Assembly (NCBI GenBank): GCA_013359265.1
Contig: JABWCD010000011.1
Coordinates: forward strand, 186,001 to 250,000
Direction: 5' to 3'
Source of the DNA: Candidatus Hydrogenedentota bacterium
Lineage (GTDB): Bacteria; Hydrogenedentota; Hydrogenedentia; Hydrogenedentales; SLHB01
DNA: 64,000 nucleotides
The notes under the pieces are model-generated. The model did not search any database. It saw nothing but the letters and a program-made list of their open reading frames with translations, and was not told the origin of the DNA. Shown piece by piece: positions 1 through 8,145 of this stretch; position 1 is the first letter of the stretch, and every line of letters begins with the position of its first letter. The position numbers and the translations under genes were made by a program.

Positions 1-867
1 CATAAAGCCCAGCCCAAGCAGCGCCTCGCCCTGCCCCTGAAAGGTGACGGCCCCGCGCCGGATTTCGTGATCGAGCCGCACTTCCGCCACGTCACGCACG
101 TACACTGGCTGCCCGTTGGCCGCGGTCATCACGACCGAACCGATCTCGTCGATGTTCGCGACGCGGCCCAGCCCGTGCACCAACAGCGATTCGCCCGATC
201 GCTCGAGTTGCCCGCCGCCCACGTTCTCGTTGTTCCGAAGCAGCGCTTCTTCGACGTCGCTCATCGTGAATCCGTACTTGACCAGCGCCGCGGGATCGGC
301 AATGACGTGGAATTGCTTCTCGTATCCGCCCCAACTGTTCACTTCCGCGACGCCCGGCACTTTGAGCAGTTCGGGCTTAACGACCCAGTCGTGCAGTTCG
401 CGGACTTCCATGAGCGAGCGATCGGGGTCGGTCGAACGCACGACGTAATGGAGCACCTCGCCTAGCCCGGTCGAGATGGGCCCGAGTTGCGGCCGATCGA
501 TCCCCTCCGCAAGTTCGACGGTATTAAGTCGCTCCGAAATGAACTGACGTGCATCGTAAATGCGCGTGCGATCGTCGAACACCGCAACCACTTGGCCAAA
601 CCCAAACTTCGAGACGGACCGCACTTCGGTAAGTCCGGGCAAGCCCGAAATCGCGAGTTCAATTGGCAGCGCGATTTGTTGTTCGATCTCCGCGGCGTTC
701 AGCGCAGGCGCAGTCGTGTTCACTTGCACCTGCACCGGAGACGTGTCGGGAAACGCGTCGATCTCCAATTCGTTCATCCGCCACAAGCCAAACAAACACA
801 CGGCGGCAAACGAGATCATCACGGCAAGACGGTTTTCCAGCGCGATCGTTATCAGTCGTTCGAGCAT
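1..867 (-). CDS. czcA: CzcA/CusA-type heavy-metal efflux RND pump, N-terminal part (cut by window edge)
   Basis: The reverse-strand frame from ATG at 867 stays open to base 1, giving the first 289 residues of a protein whose family is normally about 1,030-1,050 residues. It starts MLERLITIALENRLAV, the usual amphipathic start plus first membrane helix of HME-RND pumps. It continues with the periplasmic porter-domain segment DAFPDTSPVQVQV, which closely matches CzcA/CusA proteins. These inner-membrane trimers use proton influx to export metal cations such as Cu, Zn, Co or Cd. The gene starts 12 nt after the stop of the adaptor gene, so it is the last visible gene of a czcC-czcB-czcA operon. 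The ribosome binding site is weak and translation may be coupled to czcB. Metal specificity cannot be read because the membrane-helix motifs lie outside the window. Confidence 0.93.
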   Translation of the reverse strand, partial: MLERLITIALENRLAVMISFAAVCLFGLWRMNELEIDAFPDTSPVQVQVNTTAPALNAAEIEQQIALPIELAISGLPGLTEVRSVSKFGFGQVVAVFDDRTRIYDARQFISERLNTVELAEGIDRPQLGPISTGLGEVLHYVVRSTDPDRSLMEVRELHDWVVKPELLKVPGVAEVNSWGGYEKQFHVIADPAALVKYGFTMSDVEEALLRNNENVGGGQLERSGESLLVHGLGRVANIDEIGSVVMTAANGQPVYVRDVAEVRLDHEIRRGAVTFQGQGEALLGLGFM

Positions 868-879
868 AGCGGCCGCTGC

Positions 880-2436
880 CTAGTGGTCCGTGCAGCCGGC
901 GCCAAGCCGCGCTTTCAGCAACTCGGACTTCACCACGTAGCTGCCTTCCGTTACAATGCGGTCGTCCGCGCTCAACCCCGCCAATACCACAATGTGTCCA
1001 TCGCTGGCCGCGCCGAGTTCAACGGGCCGCGTTTCAAACAAATCATCTCCAAGTTTCTTGAAGATGACAGGCCGCCCATCCACGTCTTGCACGGCCGTCT
1101 CCGGCACGGTGAGACCGGCATTACCGGGCGTGCTGTCCAGCGAGACGCGCCCGAAAAGGCCGTCCTTCAATAAGCCCTGCGGGTTTGCAATCTCCGCCCG
1201 CGCCTGGATCATGCGTGTAGCCGCGTCAACGGATGGCGCGATCCATTTCACCTCGCCGTCGAATGACACCCCCGGATATGCCTCGACCCGCGCATGAATT
1301 CGCGTGCCTACGGAGACCGCGGACAATTGGTTCTCCGGCACCGCAAACTCGACCCACATCGTCGACAGGTCGGCGATCTGAAACAGCACGGTACCCGCGT
1401 CTGCCGTCTTGCCCTTGACCGCGTTCCGTGCGATGACCGTGCCCGCGAACGGCGCGCGAACCGGCAGCGTCGGTTCGATGCTCCCGCCGGTCATCACGCG
1501 TTTGATGTCTTCTTCCGACAAGCCGAGGCTCAGGAAGTGCTGGCGCGCTTCGTCAATTGCGCTTTGATGCACGGCCACGGCCGCTTGCGCCGCGTCAAGG
1601 TCCTGCCGCGCCGATATCTCCCGCTTGAACAGGTCCTGCTCCCGCGCGAGCGTCTGCTGTGCGAGGCGCGCCTGCGCTTGCGCCTCGCTCATCTCCTTTC
1701 GTACCGCTGCGATTTCCGGCGAACGGACGGATCCAAGTATTTCGTCCGCACGTACGGCGTCGCCAACGTCTTTCAACACCTCGACCACAACACCGGCAGT
1801 CTGCGGAGCGACTTCGGCAAGCCGATTGCGATTGAACGTGACGTGCCCGAGGAATTCCCGCGCGCCGCCCCCGTACGCAGGGGCCGGCGAACCGGTCGCA
1901 ACACCCGCCTTCGTCGTTGCGGCACCCGACGCGAACCGTACTTTCAGGCCGGCGCCCACCGGTATTTCCGCGAGAGCGTCCGGCCTGCAGTTGCCGCACT
2001 CCGCTTCCGGAAGGTTGTGCTCTTTGCAGATTAGCGCCCCGCTCGGCGCGTTGCCTTGCCCGCGGTCATCGTGCACGTGACCATCGTCAACCTTTGCGTG
2101 TTCATCCGATTTGGGCTTGAGTTCCGGATGACAGATGTAGCACTCGTCTTCGTACACGCCATGTTCGTTGCACCAAAGCCGGTTCGGATCGCGGGCCTCT
2201 TTGGACGGCTCTTTCTGCTGGGCAATTTCCGGGTGACAAATGACGCACTCGTCTTCGTACACGCCATGCTCGTTGCACCAAAGCCGGTTCGGATCGCGTT
2301 TCTCTGGTGGAACAGAGGCCGCGGGCGCGACGGCATTCGGCGCCGCCGCCTCGGGCGCCGTCTTTCCGCATCCGCAGAGTGCCACGGCAATCGCCGTCGC
2401 GGCGAGTGCAAGCGATGTGACTCGATATGTATTCAT
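880..2436 (-). CDS. czcB: RND efflux periplasmic adaptor (CzcB/CusB-like lipoprotein) with repeated Cys/His motifs
   Basis: This 518-residue membrane-fusion protein links the inner-membrane pump to the outer-membrane channel. The N-terminus has a lipoprotein signal with lipobox ALCGC near residue 22. Between about residues 45 and 155 lie two near-identical copies of DPNRLWCNEHGVYEDEC followed by xICHPE, and a diverged third copy, CKEHNLPEAECGNCRPD. This is a possible metal-binding extension that classical E. coli CusB lacks. Residues from about 165 onward show the HlyD-like order: barrel-sandwich hybrid, alpha-hairpin (KEMSEAQAQARLAQQ), second barrel strand (VRAPFAGTVIARN) and beta-barrel. 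The stop region and czcC start are linked by a 4-nt ATGA overlap, with CGGAGC upstream of this ATG. The protein is longer than typical 380-410-residue adaptors because of the Cys repeats. Confidence 0.92.
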   Translation of the reverse strand: MNTYRVTSLALAATAIAVALCGCGKTAPEAAAPNAVAPAASVPPEKRDPNRLWCNEHGVYEDECVICHPEIAQQKEPSKEARDPNRLWCNEHGVYEDECYICHPELKPKSDEHAKVDDGHVHDDRGQGNAPSGALICKEHNLPEAECGNCRPDALAEIPVGAGLKVRFASGAATTKAGVATGSPAPAYGGGAREFLGHVTFNRNRLAEVAPQTAGVVVEVLKDVGDAVRADEILGSVRSPEIAAVRKEMSEAQAQARLAQQTLAREQDLFKREISARQDLDAAQAAVAVHQSAIDEARQHFLSLGLSEEDIKRVMTGGSIEPTLPVRAPFAGTVIARNAVKGKTADAGTVLFQIADLSTMWVEFAVPENQLSAVSVGTRIHARVEAYPGVSFDGEVKWIAPSVDAATRMIQARAEIANPQGLLKDGLFGRVSLDSTPGNAGLTVPETAVQDVDGRPVIFKKLGDDLFETRPVELGAASDGHIVVLAGLSADDRIVTEGSYVVKSELLKARLGAGCTDH

Positions 2437-3977
2437 TGTGATTGCTCCGTTGATTCGTCGTGTGTGGCGCTGGCCGCGGCGGGGATTTCGATCGCCGAAA
2501 CGATACCCGCGCCAACCAACCGTTCCATGTCGGCCACCGCTTGTTGATACGAAATGCGCGCTTCGAGAAGTTCGAGCCGCGCACCCACGGCGCTGCGCTG
2601 CGCATCGAGCACATCAAGAAACGCGAACTTGCCGCGCTGATAGCCCTCGCGCGTGAGCGCATAAGTTTTCTCCAACTCGGGCAGGATGCGCTGATCGAGG
2701 CCTTCAATGCGCTCCCGCGCCGCGTTGGCGACGGAGTACAGCTCCGTCAGTGCGGCGGCGAGTTCCGCTTCCCACGCGCGCCGTTCATCGCCCAGTTTCT
2801 CGTGGTTGAGTTCCGCTTCGCGTATCGCTCCCTGGTTGCGATGAAAGACGGGTAACGGCAGCGACGCTTCGAGCACGAGCGAGTGCTCCCAATCGTCCCC
2901 GCCGGAGTCCGCGCGCGAGGCAGCAAGACCATCCGATCCGAAACTCCAACCGCGCACGCCGCCTTCTTCGACGCCCGTCGCCCGGTAACCCAGCCGCACC
3001 GTCAGGTCGGGCACACGGCTGCTGCGCTCCTGCCGAAACACCGCGCCGCGCCGCGCCAACTCCGCGCCCCAGCGCTGTAACGCGGGATGCTGCTCGCGCT
3101 GGCCGATAATAGTCTCGAGCGGAGGCAGCGCCGGTGAACTCGAAACGTCGCCGACAGTCTCGGTAAAGATGGGGTTGGTCGATCCCCACGTCGCCGCCAA
3201 CCGCAGACGCGCTTGCTCCAACTCGCGCTCGCGCGCGGTCAGTTCCAGACTTTCCTGTTCCGCCGCCGCGCGCGCGCGCCGCGCTTCCAACGGCGACACG
3301 CTGCCCGCCGCGACAAGTTGCGCCACGGTTGACGAAAACGTGTCCGCCAGTTCGACCACGGCGCGTTCCTCGTTGACGCGGCTCTGCGCCGCGAGCGTTT
3401 CCGCATAGTGCGCAATGACGTCGCCGACCACTTCATATCGCGCGACTTCATAGTCCCACTCCGCAACCGCGCGCCCGCGTTCCGCCGCTTCGATGCGCGC
3501 GGCGCGCTTGCCGCCCAACTCGATGATGTGCGAAAGCGATAGCGTGAACTCGGCATTGCCGAGGCCACTAACGCCGGATTGCTCGTCTCGCCCAAGCTCC
3601 GCGGACCCGTCGCCCCGGGATATCTGCGGGCGCAACGCAATCGGCGGCGTTTGCGTGCCGTCTATTTCAGGTTCGAGCGAAAGTCCCGGCGGCGCCACGC
3701 CAATCGCGCGCGTTGCCGTCGTGCGGTCCGCGCCGCCGCCAAGCACGATGTTCTCGATCTCGACCGACAACTCGGGATTCGGACGCAAACGCGCCTGCGT
3801 GATGCGCGCGTCACTAATGCGGATGTCCCACGCAAACGGCGCGAGCCGGGGATTATTTTCGAGCGCGGCGTCGACCGCGCGCTGCAACGTCAACGGACCT
3901 TCGGGCTCCACGAACGGTCGCCCGGGCCCCGCGAACGCAACAATCGGCGAAAGTAGAAGCGGAATAATCCGCCACAT
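2433..3977 (-). CDS. czcC: TolC-family outer-membrane efflux channel (CzcC-like)
   Basis: A 514-residue outer-membrane factor with a Sec signal peptide (MWRIIPLLLSPIVAFAGPG). Two long helical halves typical of TolC/CzcC follow: an N-terminal LTLQRAVDAALENNPRL element and a C-terminal repeat around EREGYQRGKFAFLDVLDAQR-like helices. CzcC/CusC trimers form the exit duct of metal RND pumps. An insert near residues 90-130, rich in Pro, Gly and Asp, looks like a loop specific to this group. The start is supported by CAGGAG about 6 nt upstream. The end overlaps the czcB start by 4 nt, showing translational coupling. It is the first of the three structural efflux genes and is preceded by a small Cys-rich protein gene. 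The family call is secure; the substrate is inferred from the operon only. Confidence 0.9.
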   Translation of the reverse strand: MWRIIPLLLSPIVAFAGPGRPFVEPEGPLTLQRAVDAALENNPRLAPFAWDIRISDARITQARLRPNPELSVEIENIVLGGGADRTTATRAIGVAPPGLSLEPEIDGTQTPPIALRPQISRGDGSAELGRDEQSGVSGLGNAEFTLSLSHIIELGGKRAARIEAAERGRAVAEWDYEVARYEVVGDVIAHYAETLAAQSRVNEERAVVELADTFSSTVAQLVAAGSVSPLEARRARAAAEQESLELTARERELEQARLRLAATWGSTNPIFTETVGDVSSSPALPPLETIIGQREQHPALQRWGAELARRGAVFRQERSSRVPDLTVRLGYRATGVEEGGVRGWSFGSDGLAASRADSGGDDWEHSLVLEASLPLPVFHRNQGAIREAELNHEKLGDERRAWEAELAAALTELYSVANAARERIEGLDQRILPELEKTYALTREGYQRGKFAFLDVLDAQRSAVGARLELLEARISYQQAVADMERLVGAGIVSAIEIPAAASATHDESTEQSQ

Positions 3978-4042
3978 GGAAATTCTCCTGTTCAGGACAC
4001 ACTACTGGCGCGAGAAAGGACAAGCAGGGAACAGGAGAGAGG

Positions 4043-4471
4043 CTAGATACGGATGACGACCGTGGGAGAGACGAGGGATTTGAAACGCGTGCCGGCCACT
4101 GCATGCGCGCACGCGACGCGAAGTTCGTTCGAGCCGCCGGCCGCCCGCGCCACCGGTAGCGCCGTGACGCCATCGCCGATGGATGCCTTTGACGTCGAGC
4201 GCGATGCGACCAATGACGGCGCATCGACGCCCGAAAGCGGAACATCGGTGCAATCATTGCATTGGTGCGCGCCTGGCGTGCCCAAGGCGTACGCGAGATC
4301 GCCGGGCTGCTCGTCGCAGCATTCGCCGGTCTCACCGCACGCCGCTTCGATAGCGACGTTGCCCTCGCCGCAAAAACAGAGCACCATGCCGTCCACGCCG
4401 TTCAGCGTGATCGCAAGAAAAAGGACGGGCGCCAAACAATATGCTGTAATAGCTTTCACGGACGAAATCAT
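4043..4471 (-). CDS. Small exported Cys-rich protein upstream of the metal-efflux operon
   Basis: A 142-residue protein with an N-terminal hydrophobic segment (YCLAPVLFLAITLNGVDG), probably a signal peptide or single anchor. A cysteine cluster follows: CFCGEGNVAIEAACGETG, then ECCDEQPGD, then CNDCTDVPLS. The C-terminal half has little recognisable structure. The gene lies about 65 nt upstream of czcC on the same strand, so co-expression is likely. The combination CxCGExxxVAIE...C..C.D.PLS resembles small unnamed proteins I recall in front of czcCBA-like operons, but no function is established for them that I can name. A periplasmic metal-binding or metal-sensing accessory is an inference. An alternative GTG start lies at 4456. 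The reading frame has clean coding character and no competing gene on the plus strand. Confidence 0.72.
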   Translation of the reverse strand: MISSVKAITAYCLAPVLFLAITLNGVDGMVLCFCGEGNVAIEAACGETGECCDEQPGDLAYALGTPGAHQCNDCTDVPLSGVDAPSLVASRSTSKASIGDGVTALPVARAAGGSNELRVACAHAVAGTRFKSLVSPTVVIRI

Positions 4472-4602
4472 CGCGTACGCCGGAATGGGTTGTCAAGACG
4501 GCCCGGCGATGTGCGAATTCTGCTGCCAAGTGCGCGTTCCCGGTTTGATCCCAACTGCCAAACGTCAGTAGCATCGTAATCGATCACGGTTCGCGGGGTG
4601 CC

Positions 4603-5217
4603 ATGGAAATCCTTTCGTTCGAAACGACGCCGTTCATTGAGAATTGTTATGTCGTGCGCGACAGCGGCGAGGCGCTCGTCATCGATCCCGGTGAAGCCAC
4701 CCCGGAACTTCTGGACGCGATCGAGGGATATACCGTCAAGACGGTGGTCAACACCCACTGCCACTGCGATCACTGCGGCGGGAACGCCGAAATACTGTTG
4801 AAGACCGGAGCGGAACTGATCTGTCATGAGAACGAGTTGGGCTTACTGCGCGCGCTGCCCCAGCAGGGCATGATGTTTGGCGTGCCGTTCGATCCGTCGC
4901 CCGACCCCAACCGATTCATTAAGGAAGGCGACACCGTTTCCGTCGGCGCCATTACGTTCGCGATTCGCGAAGCGCCGGGGCATTCGCCCGGTCACGTTAT
5001 TCTCGTGGGCGACGGCTTCGTCATTAGCGGCGACGTGCTCTTCGCGGGCTCCATCGGCCGGACGGACCTGCCCGGCGGCAGTTATCCGCAATTGATTCAA
5101 TCCATTAGAACCAAAATGCTGACGCTCCCCGATGTTACCATCGTATACAGCGGACACGGCCCCGAAACGACCATCGGCGTCGAGCGGCGCACGAATCCGT
5201 TTCTAGTCGACACATGA
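4603..5217 (+). CDS. MBL-fold metallo-hydrolase (glyoxalase II-like)
   Basis: A 204-residue single-domain metallo-beta-lactamase-fold enzyme. The zinc/iron ligands are visible: the HxHxDH motif in THCHCDHCGG (His52, His54, Asp56, His57), His127 in APGHSPGH, Asp144 in SGDVLF and His185 in YSGHGPET. This is the layout of the glyoxalase II/persulfide-dioxygenase-like YcbL group, small cytoplasmic hydrolases of thioesters and related substrates. No signal peptide is present. Translation starts at ATG 4603, and the stop overlaps the next start (ATGA), so the gene is coupled to the downstream secreted protein. The intergenic space to the divergent Cys-rich gene (4472-4602) must hold both promoters. 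The exact substrate cannot be inferred from sequence. Confidence 0.9.
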   Translation: MEILSFETTPFIENCYVVRDSGEALVIDPGEATPELLDAIEGYTVKTVVNTHCHCDHCGGNAEILLKTGAELICHENELGLLRALPQQGMMFGVPFDPSPDPNRFIKEGDTVSVGAITFAIREAPGHSPGHVILVGDGFVISGDVLFAGSIGRTDLPGGSYPQLIQSIRTKMLTLPDVTIVYSGHGPETTIGVERRTNPFLVDT

Positions 5218-7148
5218 TCGCCGCGGCACTACTCTGCGCCGTGCTGGCCGCGCCCGCGCTCGAAATTTCCATCGCGCCGGACCAGCCCGTCCCGTACATA
5301 TACGCCGATGAGCCGGTAATTTTGCAGATCAAATCGAACGAAGACGGACAGGCAACCGGCGCTATCGCAATCACGGACGGCAACGGCGACACGGTTTCCA
5401 TTTCGTTGCAGGCGATTCCGCTCCGCGCGAACGGCGCGCACTGGCAACCCATCGACGGCGCTCCCGCCGCGATCGGGCGGTTCACCGTCCGGGTCGCACT
5501 GACGGTCGGCGGCAGCACCGTCGCCAAGGATTTGGTCTATTGCCGTATCAAACGCCCCAACAACGCAGCGCGCGCGCCCGTCCGCGTCACGCTGAACGAT
5601 CCGAGCCCGGCGACGCTCCATGCGCTGCGCGGCGTTCCACTTCGCGAGATCACCGTCCCCATCACCATGCCGGATGTTGCGGGGTTTGTTTCGTCCGCGG
5701 TGGCCGACGGTTTCCAGGTGACTGTGGCGCTCGATGCCGCGGCCGTCAGCGATATGGCGTCGCTCGTGCAACTGGCCGCAAAGCTTGGCGAAAGTGTCAG
5801 TGCGTGGCGCGTGTCCGTGCCCGATCTCGGCGTGGAAACGCTCGAATCGCTTGCCGCCGCGTTGCGCGACGCCGGCGCGCGCGGACAGATCGAGGCCGTC
5901 CTGACTTCCGGCCTCACCAACGTTAGCGCATACCTGTCCACCGGTCTCGGCCGATCGGCGTACAAGGTGTTTCTGCCGCACGGGAACGATGCCCCGTCCG
6001 AAATCGGCCAATTGCGCGCGGCGTTCGAGAGCGCGGGGTACGAAGGCTTCCGCATGCAGGAACTCTTCGCCGCGCCCGACGTGAAGAACGACGGCTCGAA
6101 CCACTGGTTGATCGCGCGCAACCTCCTTGACGCACAGGCGGAGCAGGGTATGAGCCCGGAGATCGACGCAAGCATCGTGTTTGCGAAGAACGCCTTCGGC
6201 GAACCGTACACGCTCATCAGCGCCATGGCACACCGGCTGAACGGATACGCGTGCCTTGAGGAATTGCCAATGGCGCCGCGCGCGCGGGCCATCGTATTCC
6301 GGCAGTGCAACGCGTGGGTGATGGTCGCCTGGGCCATGGGCCAGCCGGTCGTCCAACCTATTCCCGTGGGGACGGTAGCGGACCTCGCGCTGACCGACGC
6401 CAACGACAATCCGCTTCCCGCGCCCGAGGCGGCGGACGGTTCGATCCGGCTCGCGCTGACGGCCGCGCCGGTGTATCTAAGCGGCAACGGCGGGTCTATG
6501 CTCGCCGCGGTCGCGAGGGCGGCAGCGCGAAAAGAGGCTGAAAGCTTCGCGAAAAACAAGTCCTTTCAAAAAGACCTTCCGGCGGAATTTGTCGAACTGA
6601 TCAAGCCCATCGCCGCACAGGGGTTTAACCGTGTCGATCGCGTCACCTTCTTCGCGCTCCTGCGCATGTTCCCCGTACTCGAGCAGAAATGGCACGACGG
6701 CTCGATCGCGCGCGAGGTTGCCGTTCCGGCAATGGCGTCGCTCTCGCGGCTCGTCCGAAATCTGTGCGTGATCGAACAGGACTCCGGCGAGGCCTTTATC
6801 GAACTCTTCGCCGACACCGTCGCGCGCTGCGGAGATTACCAGTCGCAATACCTCACGAGCACCAGCGGCTCGGCGGAAAAACATGAGCGCGCCGACTGGC
6901 TGCTCGCGGAAGTCGCACGGCTCACCGCCGAAGCGAAAGCGTTGAACGACAGCGGGTGCTCCATCGAAGCGGTCGGCGTTGCGTCGCTTGCGGAATGGCG
7001 CGCGCGGTGTCTCGAGTTCGCGAAGAACGCCGCGCCGCTCGGGACCCCCGAACCCGCGCGCGCGCAGCCCGAGCCGAAGCCCGAGGAAAAACCGGCGCCG
7101 AAGCCCGCGCAGAAGAAACCCGCGCGCGCAAGCACCAAGAAGAAATAG
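5214..7148 (+). CDS. Secreted protein of unknown function with Pro/Lys-rich tail
   Basis: I do not recognise this 644-residue protein. It begins with a signal peptide (MIAAALLCAVLAAPALE). A beta-rich immunoglobulin-like region follows (about residues 18-110, with alternating strands such as EPVILQIKSNEDGQATGAI). A mixed alpha/beta middle region (about 120-320) could be a TIM-barrel-like fold. A helical region rich in Ala, Glu and Lys lies at about 420-610. The last 35 residues are almost only Pro, Glu, Ala and Lys (PEPKPEEKPAPKPAQKK), a disordered basic tail that might bind peptidoglycan, nucleic acid or an envelope polymer. The start overlaps the MBL hydrolase stop by 4 nt. Codon use and length leave little doubt that it is a real gene; function is open. 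Confidence 0.8.
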   Translation: MIAAALLCAVLAAPALEISIAPDQPVPYIYADEPVILQIKSNEDGQATGAIAITDGNGDTVSISLQAIPLRANGAHWQPIDGAPAAIGRFTVRVALTVGGSTVAKDLVYCRIKRPNNAARAPVRVTLNDPSPATLHALRGVPLREITVPITMPDVAGFVSSAVADGFQVTVALDAAAVSDMASLVQLAAKLGESVSAWRVSVPDLGVETLESLAAALRDAGARGQIEAVLTSGLTNVSAYLSTGLGRSAYKVFLPHGNDAPSEIGQLRAAFESAGYEGFRMQELFAAPDVKNDGSNHWLIARNLLDAQAEQGMSPEIDASIVFAKNAFGEPYTLISAMAHRLNGYACLEELPMAPRARAIVFRQCNAWVMVAWAMGQPVVQPIPVGTVADLALTDANDNPLPAPEAADGSIRLALTAAPVYLSGNGGSMLAAVARAAARKEAESFAKNKSFQKDLPAEFVELIKPIAAQGFNRVDRVTFFALLRMFPVLEQKWHDGSIAREVAVPAMASLSRLVRNLCVIEQDSGEAFIELFADTVARCGDYQSQYLTSTSGSAEKHERADWLLAEVARLTAEAKALNDSGCSIEAVGVASLAEWRARCLEFAKNAAPLGTPEPARAQPEPKPEEKPAPKPAQKKPARASTKKK

Positions 7149-7214
7149 CGTCCGGCGAACATTGCGCCACTATGTATGCTGGGTGGGCGCTATCGTCAAC
7201 AGAAGGAGCGAATC

Positions 7215-8141
7215 ATGCGTGCGATACTCGCGATTTGCCTTTGCGCCGCCGGCGCCTACGCGCAGACTCCCGGCGCGATCAAGGTCATTACGTACAACGT
7301 GCAATTCCTCCCGGGGATCGCGGAGGGTCAAAACAAGCGCCCCGATCCCGAGTACCGCGCGAAACGCATCGCGGAAGAAGTCGGCAAGTTCGACATCGTC
7401 GCACTGCAGGAGACCTTCGAGGAGCGGCACCGCACGGCGATCAAGGAAAGCGTGAAGGCCGCGTGGAACGGCCAACTGAACGCGTTCGAGAGCCCCAAGC
7501 CCGCGGGCTTCCTTACCAACGGCGGATGCCTGCTGCTTACGCGCCTTCCCATCCTCGCGACCGGCGCCGTCGTTTACAAGAATTTCTCTTCGCCAAAAGA
7601 ATACGGGTTCCGCGCGGACGGCTTCGCCGCAAAGGGCGCGATCTGGGCGCGCATTGCACGAGGCGAATCGGCCAAGGACGATTATATCGACGTGTTCGTG
7701 ACGCACCTCGAAGCGCGCGCCGACGACAAGCGCCCTCTGCAATACAAGGAACTGGCCGAATTCATCAAGGCGAAGAGCGACCCGAACCGGCCCTTGCTGT
7801 TGGTCGGCGATCTCAACACGCGCGGCATGGCCGAGTACCGAAACGATCCCGGGTCGCAGTACTCGGTCATGATGAAAGCGTTCGGCGAGGCGCGCGGCGA
7901 AGCGGGCATCAGCGACACCTGGCTTACCCTGATGGGCGACCAACTCGGCGGCACCACGGATCAGGAATCGGACACCGTTGGCCGGCGCATCGATTACATC
8001 CTGTTAGGCAACCCAAAACCGCCTATCGCGCAACTGAAACCGCTTGCGATCAAAGTGAACACCTATCAAGACCCGAAGGTCACGGCGCTGTCCGATCACA
8101 ACGCGGTTGAAGCCGAATTCGAGTGGCCGTTGCCGAAATAG
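7215..8141 (+). CDS. Secreted endonuclease/exonuclease/phosphatase-family phosphodiesterase
   Basis: A 308-residue member of the EEP (DNase I/sphingomyelinase) superfamily. Family motifs appear in order: ITYNVQFLPG (Asn), IVALQETFEE (metal-binding Glu), LLLVGDLNTRG (Asp-x-Asn), RRIDYILLG and ALSDHNAVEAEF (catalytic Ser-Asp-His). A signal peptide (MRAILAICLCAAGAYAQ) places it in the periplasm or outside. The arrangement and the LPG after the first motif resemble bacterial sphingomyelinase C-like enzymes more than DNA repair nucleases, so a phospholipid or phosphoester substrate is likely but unproven. I chose ATG 7215 because AGAAGGAG sits 7 nt upstream and the signal peptide begins there; an in-frame ATG at 7176 would bury the signal peptide. 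It ends 4 nt from the convergent hydrolase gene. Confidence 0.88.
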   Translation: MRAILAICLCAAGAYAQTPGAIKVITYNVQFLPGIAEGQNKRPDPEYRAKRIAEEVGKFDIVALQETFEERHRTAIKESVKAAWNGQLNAFESPKPAGFLTNGGCLLLTRLPILATGAVVYKNFSSPKEYGFRADGFAAKGAIWARIARGESAKDDYIDVFVTHLEARADDKRPLQYKELAEFIKAKSDPNRPLLLVGDLNTRGMAEYRNDPGSQYSVMMKAFGEARGEAGISDTWLTLMGDQLGGTTDQESDTVGRRIDYILLGNPKPPIAQLKPLAIKVNTYQDPKVTALSDHNAVEAEFEWPLPK

Positions 8142-8145
8142 CGCG

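Noticed and set aside
5229-6356. 375-codon minus-strand frame
   Set aside because: Antisense of the secreted unknown protein; composition typical of a shadow.
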